Below are positions 43,368 to 51,557 of a stretch of 57,815 nucleotides of DNA, one piece after another. A model generated the notes under the pieces. It was not told the DNA's origin. It saw only the letters and a program-made list of their open reading frames with translations, and ran no database searches. A program made the translations under genes and the position numbers. The DNA is from a virus. Positions within the stretch are counted from its first letter, which is position 1. Every line of letters starts with the position of its first letter. The stretch is taken from positions 1-57,815 of IMG/VR virus record IMGVR_UViG_3300044616_001261; one strand, 5' to 3'.

Positions 43368-44919
43368 TTCTTGATATCACATTTTTTGGGGTCGGTGTTG
43401 GGGTTATTATTTCTTCTTCGGACGACGGTATTATAACTTGATTGTTTTCCAAATCATATATTATTTGATTTGGATTGTTATCATCTTTTTCCCAATATAA
43501 ATCTTCTACTTGAGATTCTGTACTATAATCTATTGATTCTGACGTTTCCATTACCACCTCGGTTTCTAAATCCTCCGAAATTACCAAGTCTAACGTTTGT
43601 GGTTGGAACTCGGTTAAATTTTTTTTTTCATCTTCTTCTGAAGATGTGTCATCAATTTGAATTTCGTCTATGATTTGATTTTCCTCTTCTATTGATTCTT
43701 GATTAAATTCGTTAATTGCATCTTCTAACAATGAAGTTGGTATTTCATCAACAAATTTTTCGTCAGTGTAACCCTCTGCAGGGGAGTTAAAAAAAGAATT
43801 TTCTCTTGCTATAACATTTATTTTATCCAAATATGTTGGAGTTGGTGTTGGTGTACCTGTTTCTGTTGGTGTGGGTGTTGGTGTAGGTGTATCAGTAGGT
43901 AAAGGTGTTGGAGTTTCGGTTAAGACCAACATGTCACTAACCGGTTCTTTTTTCTCAACCTCTTCATTATATTTTTCCGCAGCCTGAGTTAAAAATTCAT
44001 TAGGTGGGGGTGGGTTAAGTAACACCTCTTCTAATTTTTTTAAATCATTTTCAGATAATCTAAGTCTAGATACTTCTGCAACAATATCTTTAGCCTCTAA
44101 TGTTATTTTTTCATCCACAACTTCATCTTCATCAATATGTGGTTTCGTGGTTTCAATCTCATCTTTACGTTTATTCATTATTAAACCATTAAAGGCAATA
44201 ATTAAAGCAACCGCTAATGGGTCAAATACAATTACAATAATGAATATAAAAAATTTAACGACAGTGTTTAATTCTAATCCAAACGCATCGGCCACAAAAC
44301 GAAAACCGCCAACTTCTCTTTCAATTCCAATATTTTTGTTTCTTATTGAATTAATTGAATCTGCGGCAATATTATTATCTTGGGTTAGTTTATTAATTTT
44401 TGCCGATATTGATGTTATTTCTTTATCTGCAGTTTTAACCATCTGAGTTAAACGAGATGTTGATCCATTTTTTTCAATAACTTTTGATAAGTTATTTTCT
44501 TGTGAATTACGAATATTTTGTTGATTAGTTAACTGTGTAGTATAACGTGTAATTTCAGATTCGTTTTGTTTAATTTTATTTTGATAAACCGAAACTTCTC
44601 TTTCAATTTTTTGTAATTCTAAATTTTGTTGTTGAAATGCATTTGAAAGATATCCAAAAATACCTGCCGATGTAATTAACATTAAAGTACCAACTGAAAT
44701 AGTTAAATACCATTTATTAAATCCTTTAATATTATCCCATTCTTGTTTAAGATATGTTGCCGCAACTAATTTAGCAAATTCTAAAGAACCCGCCATAACC
44801 ATTACAGATATTGCCGCACCAGCAAATAATACACCTAATCCTGTCACAGAAAAATAGGCGGCACATCCGGCAACAACAACCGCCGAAAGTCCAACCAAAT
44901 ATTTTAACCAATTATTCAT
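43336..44919 (-). CDS. Polytopic membrane protein with coiled coil and Pro/Thr linker
   Basis: 527 residues. Transmembrane helices at ~7-50 (two: LVGLSAVVVAGCAAYF, LGVLFAGAAISVMVMAGSL), ~70-91 (LTISVGTLMLITSAGIFGYL) and ~216-245 (FFIFIIVIVFDPLAVALIIA). A long coiled coil lies between the third and fourth (~92-200). The cytoplasmic or outer tail has a Pro/Thr linker at ~333-368 (TPTPLPTDTPTPTPTPTETG) and a very acidic end. Related four-helix proteins with FDPLAVAL occur in cyanophages and pelagiphages with unknown role. Neighbouring the amidase, it might act in lysis or superinfection exclusion. Preceded by TTAAACTATTTATAG. Confidence 0.7.
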   Translation of the reverse strand: MNNWLKYLVGLSAVVVAGCAAYFSVTGLGVLFAGAAISVMVMAGSLEFAKLVAATYLKQEWDNIKGFNKWYLTISVGTLMLITSAGIFGYLSNAFQQQNLELQKIEREVSVYQNKIKQNESEITRYTTQLTNQQNIRNSQENNLSKVIEKNGSTSRLTQMVKTADKEITSISAKINKLTQDNNIAADSINSIRNKNIGIEREVGGFRFVADAFGLELNTVVKFFIFIIVIVFDPLAVALIIAFNGLIMNKRKDEIETTKPHIDEDEVVDEKITLEAKDIVAEVSRLRLSENDLKKLEEVLLNPPPPNEFLTQAAEKYNEEVEKKEPVSDMLVLTETPTPLPTDTPTPTPTPTETGTPTPTPTYLDKINVIARENSFFNSPAEGYTDEKFVDEIPTSLLEDAINEFNQESIEEENQIIDEIQIDDTSSEEDEKKNLTEFQPQTLDLVISEDLETEVVMETSESIDYSTESQVEDLYWEKDDNNPNQIIYDLENNQVIIPSSEEEIITPTPTPKNVISRNVSPRRRNFR

Positions 44920-44922
44920 AGT

Positions 44923-44937
44923 CTATAAATAGTTTAA
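44923..44937 (-). promoter_or_regulatory. TTAAACTATTTATAG element overlapping the end of the sigma gene
   Basis: Identical over 15 bases to the element at 23270-23284 and likewise followed by ACTATG at the start of the next gene (44919). Lying inside the sigma stop region, it would separate expression of the membrane protein from that of the sigma factor. Confidence 0.4.
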
Positions 44938-45732
44938 GAGACCAAAACTTTCATTTCTTAGTTTCTTAATTGCCTTATCACGTAATTGTCTGATACGTTC
45001 TTTTGTACATCCAAATTCTTCACCTAAGTCTTCTAAATTAGATTCAACACCCGTAAGACCATAATATCTTTCTATAATAATCTTTTCTCTATCGTCTAAA
45101 ACACTTAACATTTGATTAACTTTTTTCTTAACTTCTTCAGGAGAATTTAAAATTGCATCAGGACTTTCCGCTTCTCTATTTGGTATAATATCAATTAATT
45201 GGTCTCCCTCTTCATTAATTTCTTTATATAAACCTATACAATATGGTAAGTTACTATGTACCGGTTGATCGTTATTATAAACAAAAAAATTATCTTCTTC
45301 GTTAATTTCGTCTTTTTTATATTTTTGAGCTTCAGTTACTAAATTTGATGGGAGTCTAATTGTTCTTGCATTATCATTTAATGATGCCATTATTGATTGT
45401 CTAACCCACCATACTGCATATGATATAAATTTTAATCCACTTGTTGGGTCAAACCTTTCTGCTGCTTTAATTAAACCGATATTACCTTCAGATATCAAAT
45501 CCATTACATCCAATCCTTGATTTTGATACGTTTTTGCAACTGATATTACAAATCTTAAATTACCCTTCACTAATTCATCATATAAATCTTTCCTATGTTC
45601 TTTTGTGATTCTTTTATCATTTAATTGACTGAAGATTTCTTCTTGTCTGATGTGTGAAATAACAGGTATCTTCTTAATATCTCTGATATACTGTTGAATT
45701 TCCTCTGGATTGGTGATGGTGGATTTCTTCAT
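44923..45732 (-). CDS. RNA polymerase sigma-70 factor, RpoD-like
   Basis: 269 residues with regions 1.2 (IQQYIRDIKKIPVISH), 2 (LVKGNLRFVISVAKTYQNQG at 54-73, LISEGNIGLIKAAERFD, FISYAVWWVRQSI), 3 and 4 (VLDDREKIIIERYYGL; helix-turn-helix LEDLGEEFGCTKERIRQLRD at 234-252). Region 1.1 is absent. The closeness to Bacteroidota primary sigma (NQGLxxxDLIxEGNxGLIKAAERFD, RIVRLPxN-like TIRLPSN) shows acquisition from such a host, and it is unlike the short T4 gp55. It probably directs host polymerase to phage promoters. Stop is three bases before the membrane gene start. Confidence 0.93.
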   Translation of the reverse strand: MKKSTITNPEEIQQYIRDIKKIPVISHIRQEEIFSQLNDKRITKEHRKDLYDELVKGNLRFVISVAKTYQNQGLDVMDLISEGNIGLIKAAERFDPTSGLKFISYAVWWVRQSIMASLNDNARTIRLPSNLVTEAQKYKKDEINEEDNFFVYNNDQPVHSNLPYCIGLYKEINEEGDQLIDIIPNREAESPDAILNSPEEVKKKVNQMLSVLDDREKIIIERYYGLTGVESNLEDLGEEFGCTKERIRQLRDKAIKKLRNESFGLLNYL

Positions 45733-45782
45733 TGGTTGGTTAATTTAAATTAAAATGTATATATAAAAATAAGAAAAATATT

Positions 45783-46229
45783 TTACTTATCAAAATTGTC
45801 AAGGAAGTTTTTTTCCTCAGGTGTTAAAGACTCAAAACCCATGGAATTTAACTTATCTAATACCTCATCCAAATCAAATTCAATTGATTTTTTTTTCTTA
45901 TATTCTATTTTTAACATCGCACTTTCAGGTGTGTCGTCCTTAAAAACAAAATTATTGATTGGGTCAGGTAAATTGACACTCACAATTGAGTTTCTTTCTA
46001 ATAAAAAATAAAATTTAACACTATCATTTAAACATAAAAGGTAAATTTCTTCGGATAATTTTCCGTGGTCTAACTCGGAATCAAATATAACGATTATATT
46101 TTTACTATTTTCAACCACATATTTTACTGATTTAATTACGGGGGATTGACCTAAAATTTCTACACAAAAAAATTCCATGTCTTCGTAATCGTCAAATATT
46201 CCATATACAAATAAAATATATGTCTTCAT
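45783..46229 (-). CDS. Hypothetical protein with Bacteroidota-type C-terminal motif
   Basis: 148 residues. First 110 residues are alpha/beta with no recognised family (TYILFVYGIFDDYEDMEFFC, IIVIFDSELDHGKLSEEIYL). The end LDEVLDKLNSMGFESLTPEE plus KNFLDNF matches the short tail Leu-Asp-Lys-(I/L)-S-x-x-Gly-x-x-Ser-Leu-(T/S)-x-Glu-Glu-Lys-x-(F/L)-Leu common at the C-termini of Bacteroidota proteins such as rhomboid-family proteases. That supports the host assignment. Separated by 50 bases from the sigma gene. Confidence 0.65.
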   Translation of the reverse strand: MKTYILFVYGIFDDYEDMEFFCVEILGQSPVIKSVKYVVENSKNIIVIFDSELDHGKLSEEIYLLCLNDSVKFYFLLERNSIVSVNLPDPINNFVFKDDTPESAMLKIEYKKKKSIEFDLDEVLDKLNSMGFESLTPEEKNFLDNFDK

Positions 46230-46245
46230 ACTAAGATATAGTATT

Positions 46246-46887
46246 TTATTTTTTCTTTAAATTAAGTCTCCAATAAACACCACCACCCAAAAATGGTGAT
46301 AATGTTCCGTTTGTCCCATCTGGTCCGACTATGTTAGATACCCCGACACCTAATTTATATAGGTGTTTATCATCTTTATCTTTAAGAATAAACCCAAGAC
46401 CAATTAAATTAACAACATTAGGTTTATCAAATTTTGCATCAACACCAAAATATAATTCATTCTTTCTCGGTAATGGTGTGAATATGGTATCTTTAATGAC
46501 TTTTTGTTTTACTTTACTTGTGAATGAACGACCTAAAATTCTATTGTTAGATATTGTATCAAATAATGTAACTGTACCGATATTACCCGGTAATTCTAAA
46601 ATATCCTTTTTAAATTGTTTATTTTCGGAGTATAATTTGACTATAGCTTCTGTATCTACTTTTTGAATAACCTGTACTTCAACTAATTTTTCAACTACAA
46701 CAGGTACTTCAACTTCCACTTCAACCTCATATGGAATTGTATCATGTACTGCGTACGGTATTGAATCAATTTGTTTTACATATGTAATCCTATTTGGAAG
46801 ATATCCTCCTGGATTAAAAAATTCTAAAATACATATTAATAATAATATTAATATTAATACGTGTCTGATGTCAAAAATTTTTTTCAT
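46246..46887 (-). CDS. Membrane-anchored envelope protein, spanin-region
   Basis: 213 residues. One N-terminal membrane helix (HVLILILLLICILEFF), a Val/Glu heptad-like stretch at ~50-75 (YEVEVEVEVPVVVEKLVEVQ), then a beta-rich domain (ELYFGVDAKFDKPNVVNLIG, LGFILKDKDDKHLYKLGVGV, LGGGVYWRLNLKKK) that looks like outer-membrane barrel hairpins. Topology: anchored inside, body in periplasm. Next to two spanin-like genes, 2 bases from the upstream stop. Could bridge inner and outer membranes at lysis; this is inference. Confidence 0.6.
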   Translation of the reverse strand: MKKIFDIRHVLILILLLICILEFFNPGGYLPNRITYVKQIDSIPYAVHDTIPYEVEVEVEVPVVVEKLVEVQVIQKVDTEAIVKLYSENKQFKKDILELPGNIGTVTLFDTISNNRILGRSFTSKVKQKVIKDTIFTPLPRKNELYFGVDAKFDKPNVVNLIGLGFILKDKDDKHLYKLGVGVSNIVGPDGTNGTLSPFLGGGVYWRLNLKKK

Positions 46888-46889
46888 GT

Positions 46890-47315
46890 TTACTTAAGAA
46901 GAAATAAAGATGTCATTATTACACCCGCAAAAGTACCAACCTTATAAAGAAAAGTTTTTCTTCGTTGTCCTTTTAATTCTTTAAATAAACTTTCAGATTT
47001 TTGTCTTTCTAAACCAAATTGTTCATCTTTTTTAGTGATGATAACCTCCAAATTAGAAATTTTTTGACTTTTGAGACTATCCTTTTGATTTAATAAACCA
47101 ATATTCTGATCTTTTAAATTGATAACTTTATTTAATTCCACAATCTCCGACTTAGCTCCATCATAACGAAGTAAGTCTTGATAGACTAGTCTAGCAACTT
47201 TTGTTGATATGGTTACTTTAGTTGTATCTAATACTAAAACTTTAGTTGTATCTGTTTGCGAATAACTGCTCAAGCTCAACATTACCAATAGTGGTAATAG
47301 AATTAACTTTTTCAT
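46890..47315 (-). CDS. Exported coiled-coil protein, spanin candidate
   Basis: 141 residues. Signal peptide MKKLILLPLLVMLSLSSYSQ with a cleavage site after SYS, a form frequent in Bacteroidota; there is no lipobox Cys. A central coiled coil (~55-115, LNKVINLKDQNIGLLNQKDS) leads to a C-terminal membrane helix (KVGTFAGVIMTSLFLL). Overlaps the upstream membrane gene by 74 bases in another frame, an arrangement typical of i-spanin/o-spanin pairs. Missing lipobox argues against a standard o-spanin, so a C-terminally anchored periplasmic rod is also possible. Confidence 0.6.
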   Translation of the reverse strand: MKKLILLPLLVMLSLSSYSQTDTTKVLVLDTTKVTISTKVARLVYQDLLRYDGAKSEIVELNKVINLKDQNIGLLNQKDSLKSQKISNLEVIITKKDEQFGLERQKSESLFKELKGQRRKTFLYKVGTFAGVIMTSLFLLK

Positions 47316-47577
47316 CTGTTTCGTTTTTAATTAAGGTTATGTTCTTTGTTACATTATTGATATTGCGGTCAACCACATCAATATCTTTATCAATTGTAAC
47401 GATTTGTTCGGTGATTTTGTGATTTTCAACCTGAACAGAATCTATATCATTTTGGATTAACTCTATTTTTTTATTATATCCATCAACGTCGGTTTTAATT
47501 CCGGTTGTTGTAAAAATATTCCAAGCCGCCAAAACGATTATGATTACTAATAAAATGTTGGATTTATTTATCTTCAT
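47242..47577 (-). CDS. Membrane-anchored coiled-coil protein, i-spanin-like
   Basis: 111 residues: short basic start, one membrane helix (ILLVIIIVLAAWNIFTT), then a coiled coil of ~70 residues (KKIELIQNDIDSVQVENHKI and VDRNINNVTKNITLIKNETD). N-in topology with a periplasmic coil is the i-spanin plan. Its last 25 codons overlap the start of the next gene in a different frame. An element TATTTATAATAAAAGA ends five bases before the start, so this may head a lysis transcript (47577 to 46246). Confidence 0.6.
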   Translation of the reverse strand: MKINKSNILLVIIIVLAAWNIFTTTGIKTDVDGYNKKIELIQNDIDSVQVENHKITEQIVTIDKDIDVVDRNINNVTKNITLIKNETDEKVNSITTIGNVELEQLFANRYN

Positions 47578-47582
47578 ATCTA

Positions 47583-47598
47583 TCTTTTATTATAAATA
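47583..47598 (-). promoter_or_regulatory. TATTTATAATAAAAGA element before spanin-like operon
   Basis: Minus-strand element with the core shared by fibre-gene leaders; placed 5 bases from ATG at 47577 and immediately after the ClpP terminator hairpin. Confidence 0.4.
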
Positions 47599-47603
47599 TG
47601 AAG

Positions 47604-47625
47604 AAAGGGGGTTTTATCCCCCTTT
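47604..47625 (-). terminator. Hairpin downstream of ClpP gene
   Basis: Perfect 8-bp stem AAAGGGGG / CCCCCTTT with six-base loop, five bases after the ClpP stop. The trailing U-run is short (TTTCTTC), so it may be a weak terminator or mRNA-stabilising hairpin. Confidence 0.65.
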
Positions 47626-47630
47626 AACCT

Positions 47631-48305
47631 TTATTTCTTCTTTTTAACAATTTCATCGATAATTCCGTAGGAAAGTGCTTCTTCGGACCCCAGCCATAAA
47701 TCTCTGGTTGCGTCATTTTTAACTTGTTCTGCGGACTTTCCACAGTATCCACCTAATAACTCAAATAGGGTATCATTGATTTTTTCCCATTCCACCATAG
47801 TAATACGAGCGTCTTGGATATTGCCACCAGCTCCTCCTGATGATTGGTGTAACATAGTTCTTGAGAATCTTAAAGACCCTCTTTTACCTTTAGTTCCCGC
47901 ACCTAACAATACTGAACCCATAGATGCCGCCATACCAGTGTTGATGGTTCGGATGTCTGAAGTAATATACTCCATAACGTCCACCATAGATAAACCTGAT
48001 TTAACAGACCCACCAGGACTATCAATGTGCATTGTGATATCATTATGGTCAATACTATCTAAGAACATTAATTGAGCTTGTACGATGGTTGACATGTGGT
48101 CATCCACACCTCCAGCAACCCAAATGATACGTTCCATCATCAAACGTGAGAATACGTCCATAACGGTTACATTCAAACTTCTTTCTTCTAAAATATATGG
48201 GGTTAAACTATCCTCAACTCTTTGGTTATAACGATGTAAGTTTAAAGAACCAACTCCGTGGTCTTTCGCGTAAAGACCAAAATCTTTGTACTGATTAGGT
48301 GTCAT
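47631..48305 (-). CDS. clpP: ClpP-like serine protease
   Basis: 224 residues. Catalytic triad readable: Ser128 in GMAASMGSVLL, His153 in TMLHQSSGG, Asp202 in TRDLWLGSEEAL. HIDSPGGSV (93-101) forms the oxyanion loop, and GIIDEIV closes the fold. N-terminal ~45 residues (YKDFGLYAKDHGVGS) are longer than in host ClpP. Phage ClpP-like proteins act as prohead proteases or, in complexes with host ClpX/ClpA, redirect proteolysis. No ClpX homologue lies in the window, though the AAA+ protein at 34297 is a remote candidate partner. Located just after the SbcC gene. Confidence 0.9.
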   Translation of the reverse strand: MTPNQYKDFGLYAKDHGVGSLNLHRYNQRVEDSLTPYILEERSLNVTVMDVFSRLMMERIIWVAGGVDDHMSTIVQAQLMFLDSIDHNDITMHIDSPGGSVKSGLSMVDVMEYITSDIRTINTGMAASMGSVLLGAGTKGKRGSLRFSRTMLHQSSGGAGGNIQDARITMVEWEKINDTLFELLGGYCGKSAEQVKNDATRDLWLGSEEALSYGIIDEIVKKKK

Positions 48306-48351
48306 GATTGTAAATTTAGTTTATTCACAAATATAATGTATAATTTTTAAA

Positions 48352-50688
48352 CTAAGAAATTTTTGTTGTAATAAAATCTACAGATGAAACATTCTCTTCT
48401 TTCTTAATCATAATGATATTATCTGACCAATTACGTATTAAAGAATTGTGTGATATGACAAGAATATGGTCAAAATAGTTTTTAATCTTTTTGAAGAATT
48501 CTCCCACCATTTCAAGGTTCTCGTCAGCAATTTTACCGAACACTTCATCCATAACCACGATGTTAGGTTTAGGTAATGACGATATCTTTGTTAATACACT
48601 ACGAAGTGCTAATGAGGATATTGTTCTTTCGTAACCAGAACCCGCATTAAGGGGTTTAACTATACGTGTCTCAGTATCTATCATAATAAATTCAACCTCG
48701 TTCTTATCGTTTATATTCATTTCTAAAATGAAGTGACAACTATCAACCAATAAACGATATAATTCTTGATTGATTAATGGAATCATATTTTTAAGAATAA
48801 TTTTAGATATTCCATTCTTACCATATACCGTTAAGTAAATCTTGAATACTGCAGATAACTCTTCTTCTGATGTAATCTTTTTAATTAAGTCTTCATTAAT
48901 ACCAATCTTATCATTCATGTTTGAAATGTTGTTGGTGTGTCTTTCAATATTAGTATTGGTTTGTCTAATGTCTCCGTTTGCTGTTTCAATCTTTGTTTTA
49001 AGGGCGATTACTTCTGAATCAATCTTTTGATTCTCCTCAAGTTTCTTTTTATTATTTTCGTAATTGTCTAATCTTTTTTGTTTACCGTCAATCTCCAATT
49101 GTTTTTGTTCTACCTCCAATTCATATCTTTCTTTACGAAGTTTATTTCTTTCGTAATTTTCAAATTCAATTTTTAATTTATCAAACCCTTCAGATTGTTC
49201 TTTCAATAAATCAAATTGACTTTGATTTAATTCTATATCTTTAATAATCTCTTCAATTTCCTTTTTAATCTTTTCAATTTCATCCGTATGGTCTACTTCA
49301 TCTAATGCTCTATTACAAGTTGGACAAACAGTTCCTTCTTCAAATTGTTTAATTAATTTTTCTCTTTGGGTTTTTTCATATTTGCACGCAACATCAATTC
49401 CTTGAATATTTGCCATTTCACCTCTTAGTTCTTTGTGTTCTTCTTCATTATAGAATTGAGAAGGTTCTATTACATTAACTCCGTCAGCATTTGTTTGACT
49501 GAGGTTTCTTTGTTTTGTTAAATCATCAACTTCTCTTTGTAATAAAACTGGATTAGTATTGATAAGTTCTTTATCTACGTCGTTGTTTCTTTTTAAGAAT
49601 ACTTCGTCTCTTTTCTTTTCTAACTTTTGTAAATCCTTTTCAAACTTACCTAATTCTTTTGTAAGTCTTACAATTTCACTTTCAGAATTGATTATACTTT
49701 CCTTATGTGTTTCATTATCAGTTTCTAAACTAATTTTATTATATGTGTTGGATACTAATTTCTTAGACCAATCATTGTACATCTCTTTAGCAATTTCTTC
49801 TTTTGCTTTAAGACTTTCTAAACCCATAAACTTTGTTAAAATCTGTCCACGAGCCGTTGGTTTAGATTCAATTAATTCTTCTAAATTATAACCGGTAGTA
49901 AGAATGGTTGATAAGAAATCTTCTTGTGTACCAATTGCTGAAGATATAAACGCTTCGGTTTCTCTTCTTTGTTCACCTGATAAGTTTACAATAGAACCGT
50001 CTTCGGCTTTCTTAAAAAATTCTAATTCATTTTTAACAGTGTATTCACCTGACTTACTCATCTTACGAGATGTGTTTCTTTCAATAACATAATCTTCACC
50101 ATCAATTGTGATTTCACCACGAACACTTACGTCATTCTTATCGGTAAACCTATTGAAGATTTCTCCATTGGTTTTTGTTTTAGTGGTTGTATTAAAAAAT
50201 AAGAACATTAATAAATCTACAGATGATGTGGATTTACCTCCGAAGTTCTTAGGTGTGGATTCAATTACTGTAATGCCGTCCAAACCTGTAAAATCAATAG
50301 TATTGTTATCACCAAATGAAAGAAAGTTTGAGAATTCAACTTTCTTGATGTACCATTTGTTATACCTGACCTTATTTTCATTTAATTTATCTATTTGAGT
50401 GTTGACCTTATTATCTAATCTTTCCATCAACTCCTCTTTAATAACTATGTTGTTATCCGAAAGAAAATCTTTCATCAATTTCTTTTGATATTGATGATCT
50501 AAGATATTGTCAGATGCCTCTAAAGACTCTAAACGTGTTTGATTAACGTTAGTTAAAGTCTTAGTGATTACCTGAACGGTCTTTGCATTATATTTTTTCT
50601 CAAAATAAGATTTCACCCTTCTGATTTTTTCAGGGGTGAAATTTTCGGGTACATCTTCCCAAGTTACTTTTATAAATGGATTACTCAT
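48352..50688 (-). CDS. SbcC/Rad50-like recombination ATPase (T4 gp46-type)
   Basis: 778 residues. ABC-ATPase N-lobe: FSNFLSFGDNNTIDFTGLDG and a Walker A of the form STPKNFGGKST (~145-154), lacking the usual Asn-Gly pair. Two coiled-coil arms (~310-450, ~465-610) flank a zinc hook CPTC (~456). C-lobe: NAGSGYERTISSLALRS (signature, ~676), IVVMDEVFG (Walker B, ~714) and VISHNSLIRNW. About 110 residues before the ATPase are unusual for the family. With SbcD (53025-53843) it forms the nuclease complex that resects DNA ends for recombination-dependent replication. Overlaps the methylase gene by 8 bases. Confidence 0.9.
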   Translation of the reverse strand: MSNPFIKVTWEDVPENFTPEKIRRVKSYFEKKYNAKTVQVITKTLTNVNQTRLESLEASDNILDHQYQKKLMKDFLSDNNIVIKEELMERLDNKVNTQIDKLNENKVRYNKWYIKKVEFSNFLSFGDNNTIDFTGLDGITVIESTPKNFGGKSTSSVDLLMFLFFNTTTKTKTNGEIFNRFTDKNDVSVRGEITIDGEDYVIERNTSRKMSKSGEYTVKNELEFFKKAEDGSIVNLSGEQRRETEAFISSAIGTQEDFLSTILTTGYNLEELIESKPTARGQILTKFMGLESLKAKEEIAKEMYNDWSKKLVSNTYNKISLETDNETHKESIINSESEIVRLTKELGKFEKDLQKLEKKRDEVFLKRNNDVDKELINTNPVLLQREVDDLTKQRNLSQTNADGVNVIEPSQFYNEEEHKELRGEMANIQGIDVACKYEKTQREKLIKQFEEGTVCPTCNRALDEVDHTDEIEKIKKEIEEIIKDIELNQSQFDLLKEQSEGFDKLKIEFENYERNKLRKERYELEVEQKQLEIDGKQKRLDNYENNKKKLEENQKIDSEVIALKTKIETANGDIRQTNTNIERHTNNISNMNDKIGINEDLIKKITSEEELSAVFKIYLTVYGKNGISKIILKNMIPLINQELYRLLVDSCHFILEMNINDKNEVEFIMIDTETRIVKPLNAGSGYERTISSLALRSVLTKISSLPKPNIVVMDEVFGKIADENLEMVGEFFKKIKNYFDHILVISHNSLIRNWSDNIIMIKKEENVSSVDFITTKIS

Positions 50689-51556
50689 TTGTCTTTTTTG
50701 TTTTATCTAACCACACATTACCTAATTTAACAAATATAGGATTAATTTCAAAACCCACAAACTCACAATTTAAATCTCTAGCAACAATTAATTCACCACC
50801 TGAACCTGAAAATGGTATTAATATTTGTGGAACACTATCTTTAGGTATTGATGAGGATATTAATTTTTTTGTTAACTCATAAGGTTTTTGTGTTGGGTGA
50901 TTAATAATTTCGTGTTCTATATGATTTTTCTTTTCAGTCGGATGATACGCAGAATCACAATTTGTACAATAGAACCATCTTTCTTTTGCACCAGCTCCTC
51001 CAGCCAATGCTGACACTTTAAACACATCTCTTGGTAATGCACCATTATCATGTGCCTTATATGTCGTTTCGGTTTCACCTTTACTAAATCTTCCCTTAGT
51101 TGCCCTTCTTTTCTTACCTGCAGCATTTTTTAAAAAAGATTTTGTATACTCTTCTCTAACATCATCAGTATTGAATATCTTTTCTTTCCCTTTCCATAAA
51201 TGTATAATTGACTCATGTGACCTTTGCCAATCTTTTAATGATGGTGTAGTTTTATTTGTGTAATGCCAAACTAACCATCTTTTAGTTTTATATTCAATGT
51301 CAACAAATATTTGTGCTAATATTTCACTAAATCCGTAAATAAAAATTGAACCGTGTGGTTTCAATACTCTATAACATTCAGATATCCATATTTTATTCCA
51401 TTCGTAATATTCCGACATAACTTGTTTATCGGAGTCATTACCGAAATCCTTACCAATATTATATGGTGGGTCGGCAATAATAACATCAATAGAATTATCC
51501 CCTAATTCTTTTATACCTTCAATACAATCTCTTAATATAACTTTATTTGGTAACAT
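50681..51556 (-). CDS. Site-specific DNA methyltransferase (beta class, N4/N6)
   Basis: 291 residues. Catalytic DPPYNIG at 29-35 precedes the SAM-binding PFSGSGGELIVAR (~250), the beta-class order; HPTQKPYEL links them. A CxxC...H segment (WFYCTNCDSAYHPTEKKNHI) near 195-215 looks like a zinc finger inserted in the target-recognition region. VLRD and GIKELGDNSID before the DPPY fit the type II methylase opening. Start lies two bases from the stop of the possible restriction nuclease upstream, so the pair may be a compact restriction-modification cassette, or the enzyme protects phage DNA alone. Confidence 0.88.
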   Translation of the reverse strand: MLPNKVILRDCIEGIKELGDNSIDVIIADPPYNIGKDFGNDSDKQVMSEYYEWNKIWISECYRVLKPHGSIFIYGFSEILAQIFVDIEYKTKRWLVWHYTNKTTPSLKDWQRSHESIIHLWKGKEKIFNTDDVREEYTKSFLKNAAGKKRRATKGRFSKGETETTYKAHDNGALPRDVFKVSALAGGAGAKERWFYCTNCDSAYHPTEKKNHIEHEIINHPTQKPYELTKKLISSSIPKDSVPQILIPFSGSGGELIVARDLNCEFVGFEINPIFVKLGNVWLDKTKKTNE

Positions 51557-51557
51557 T

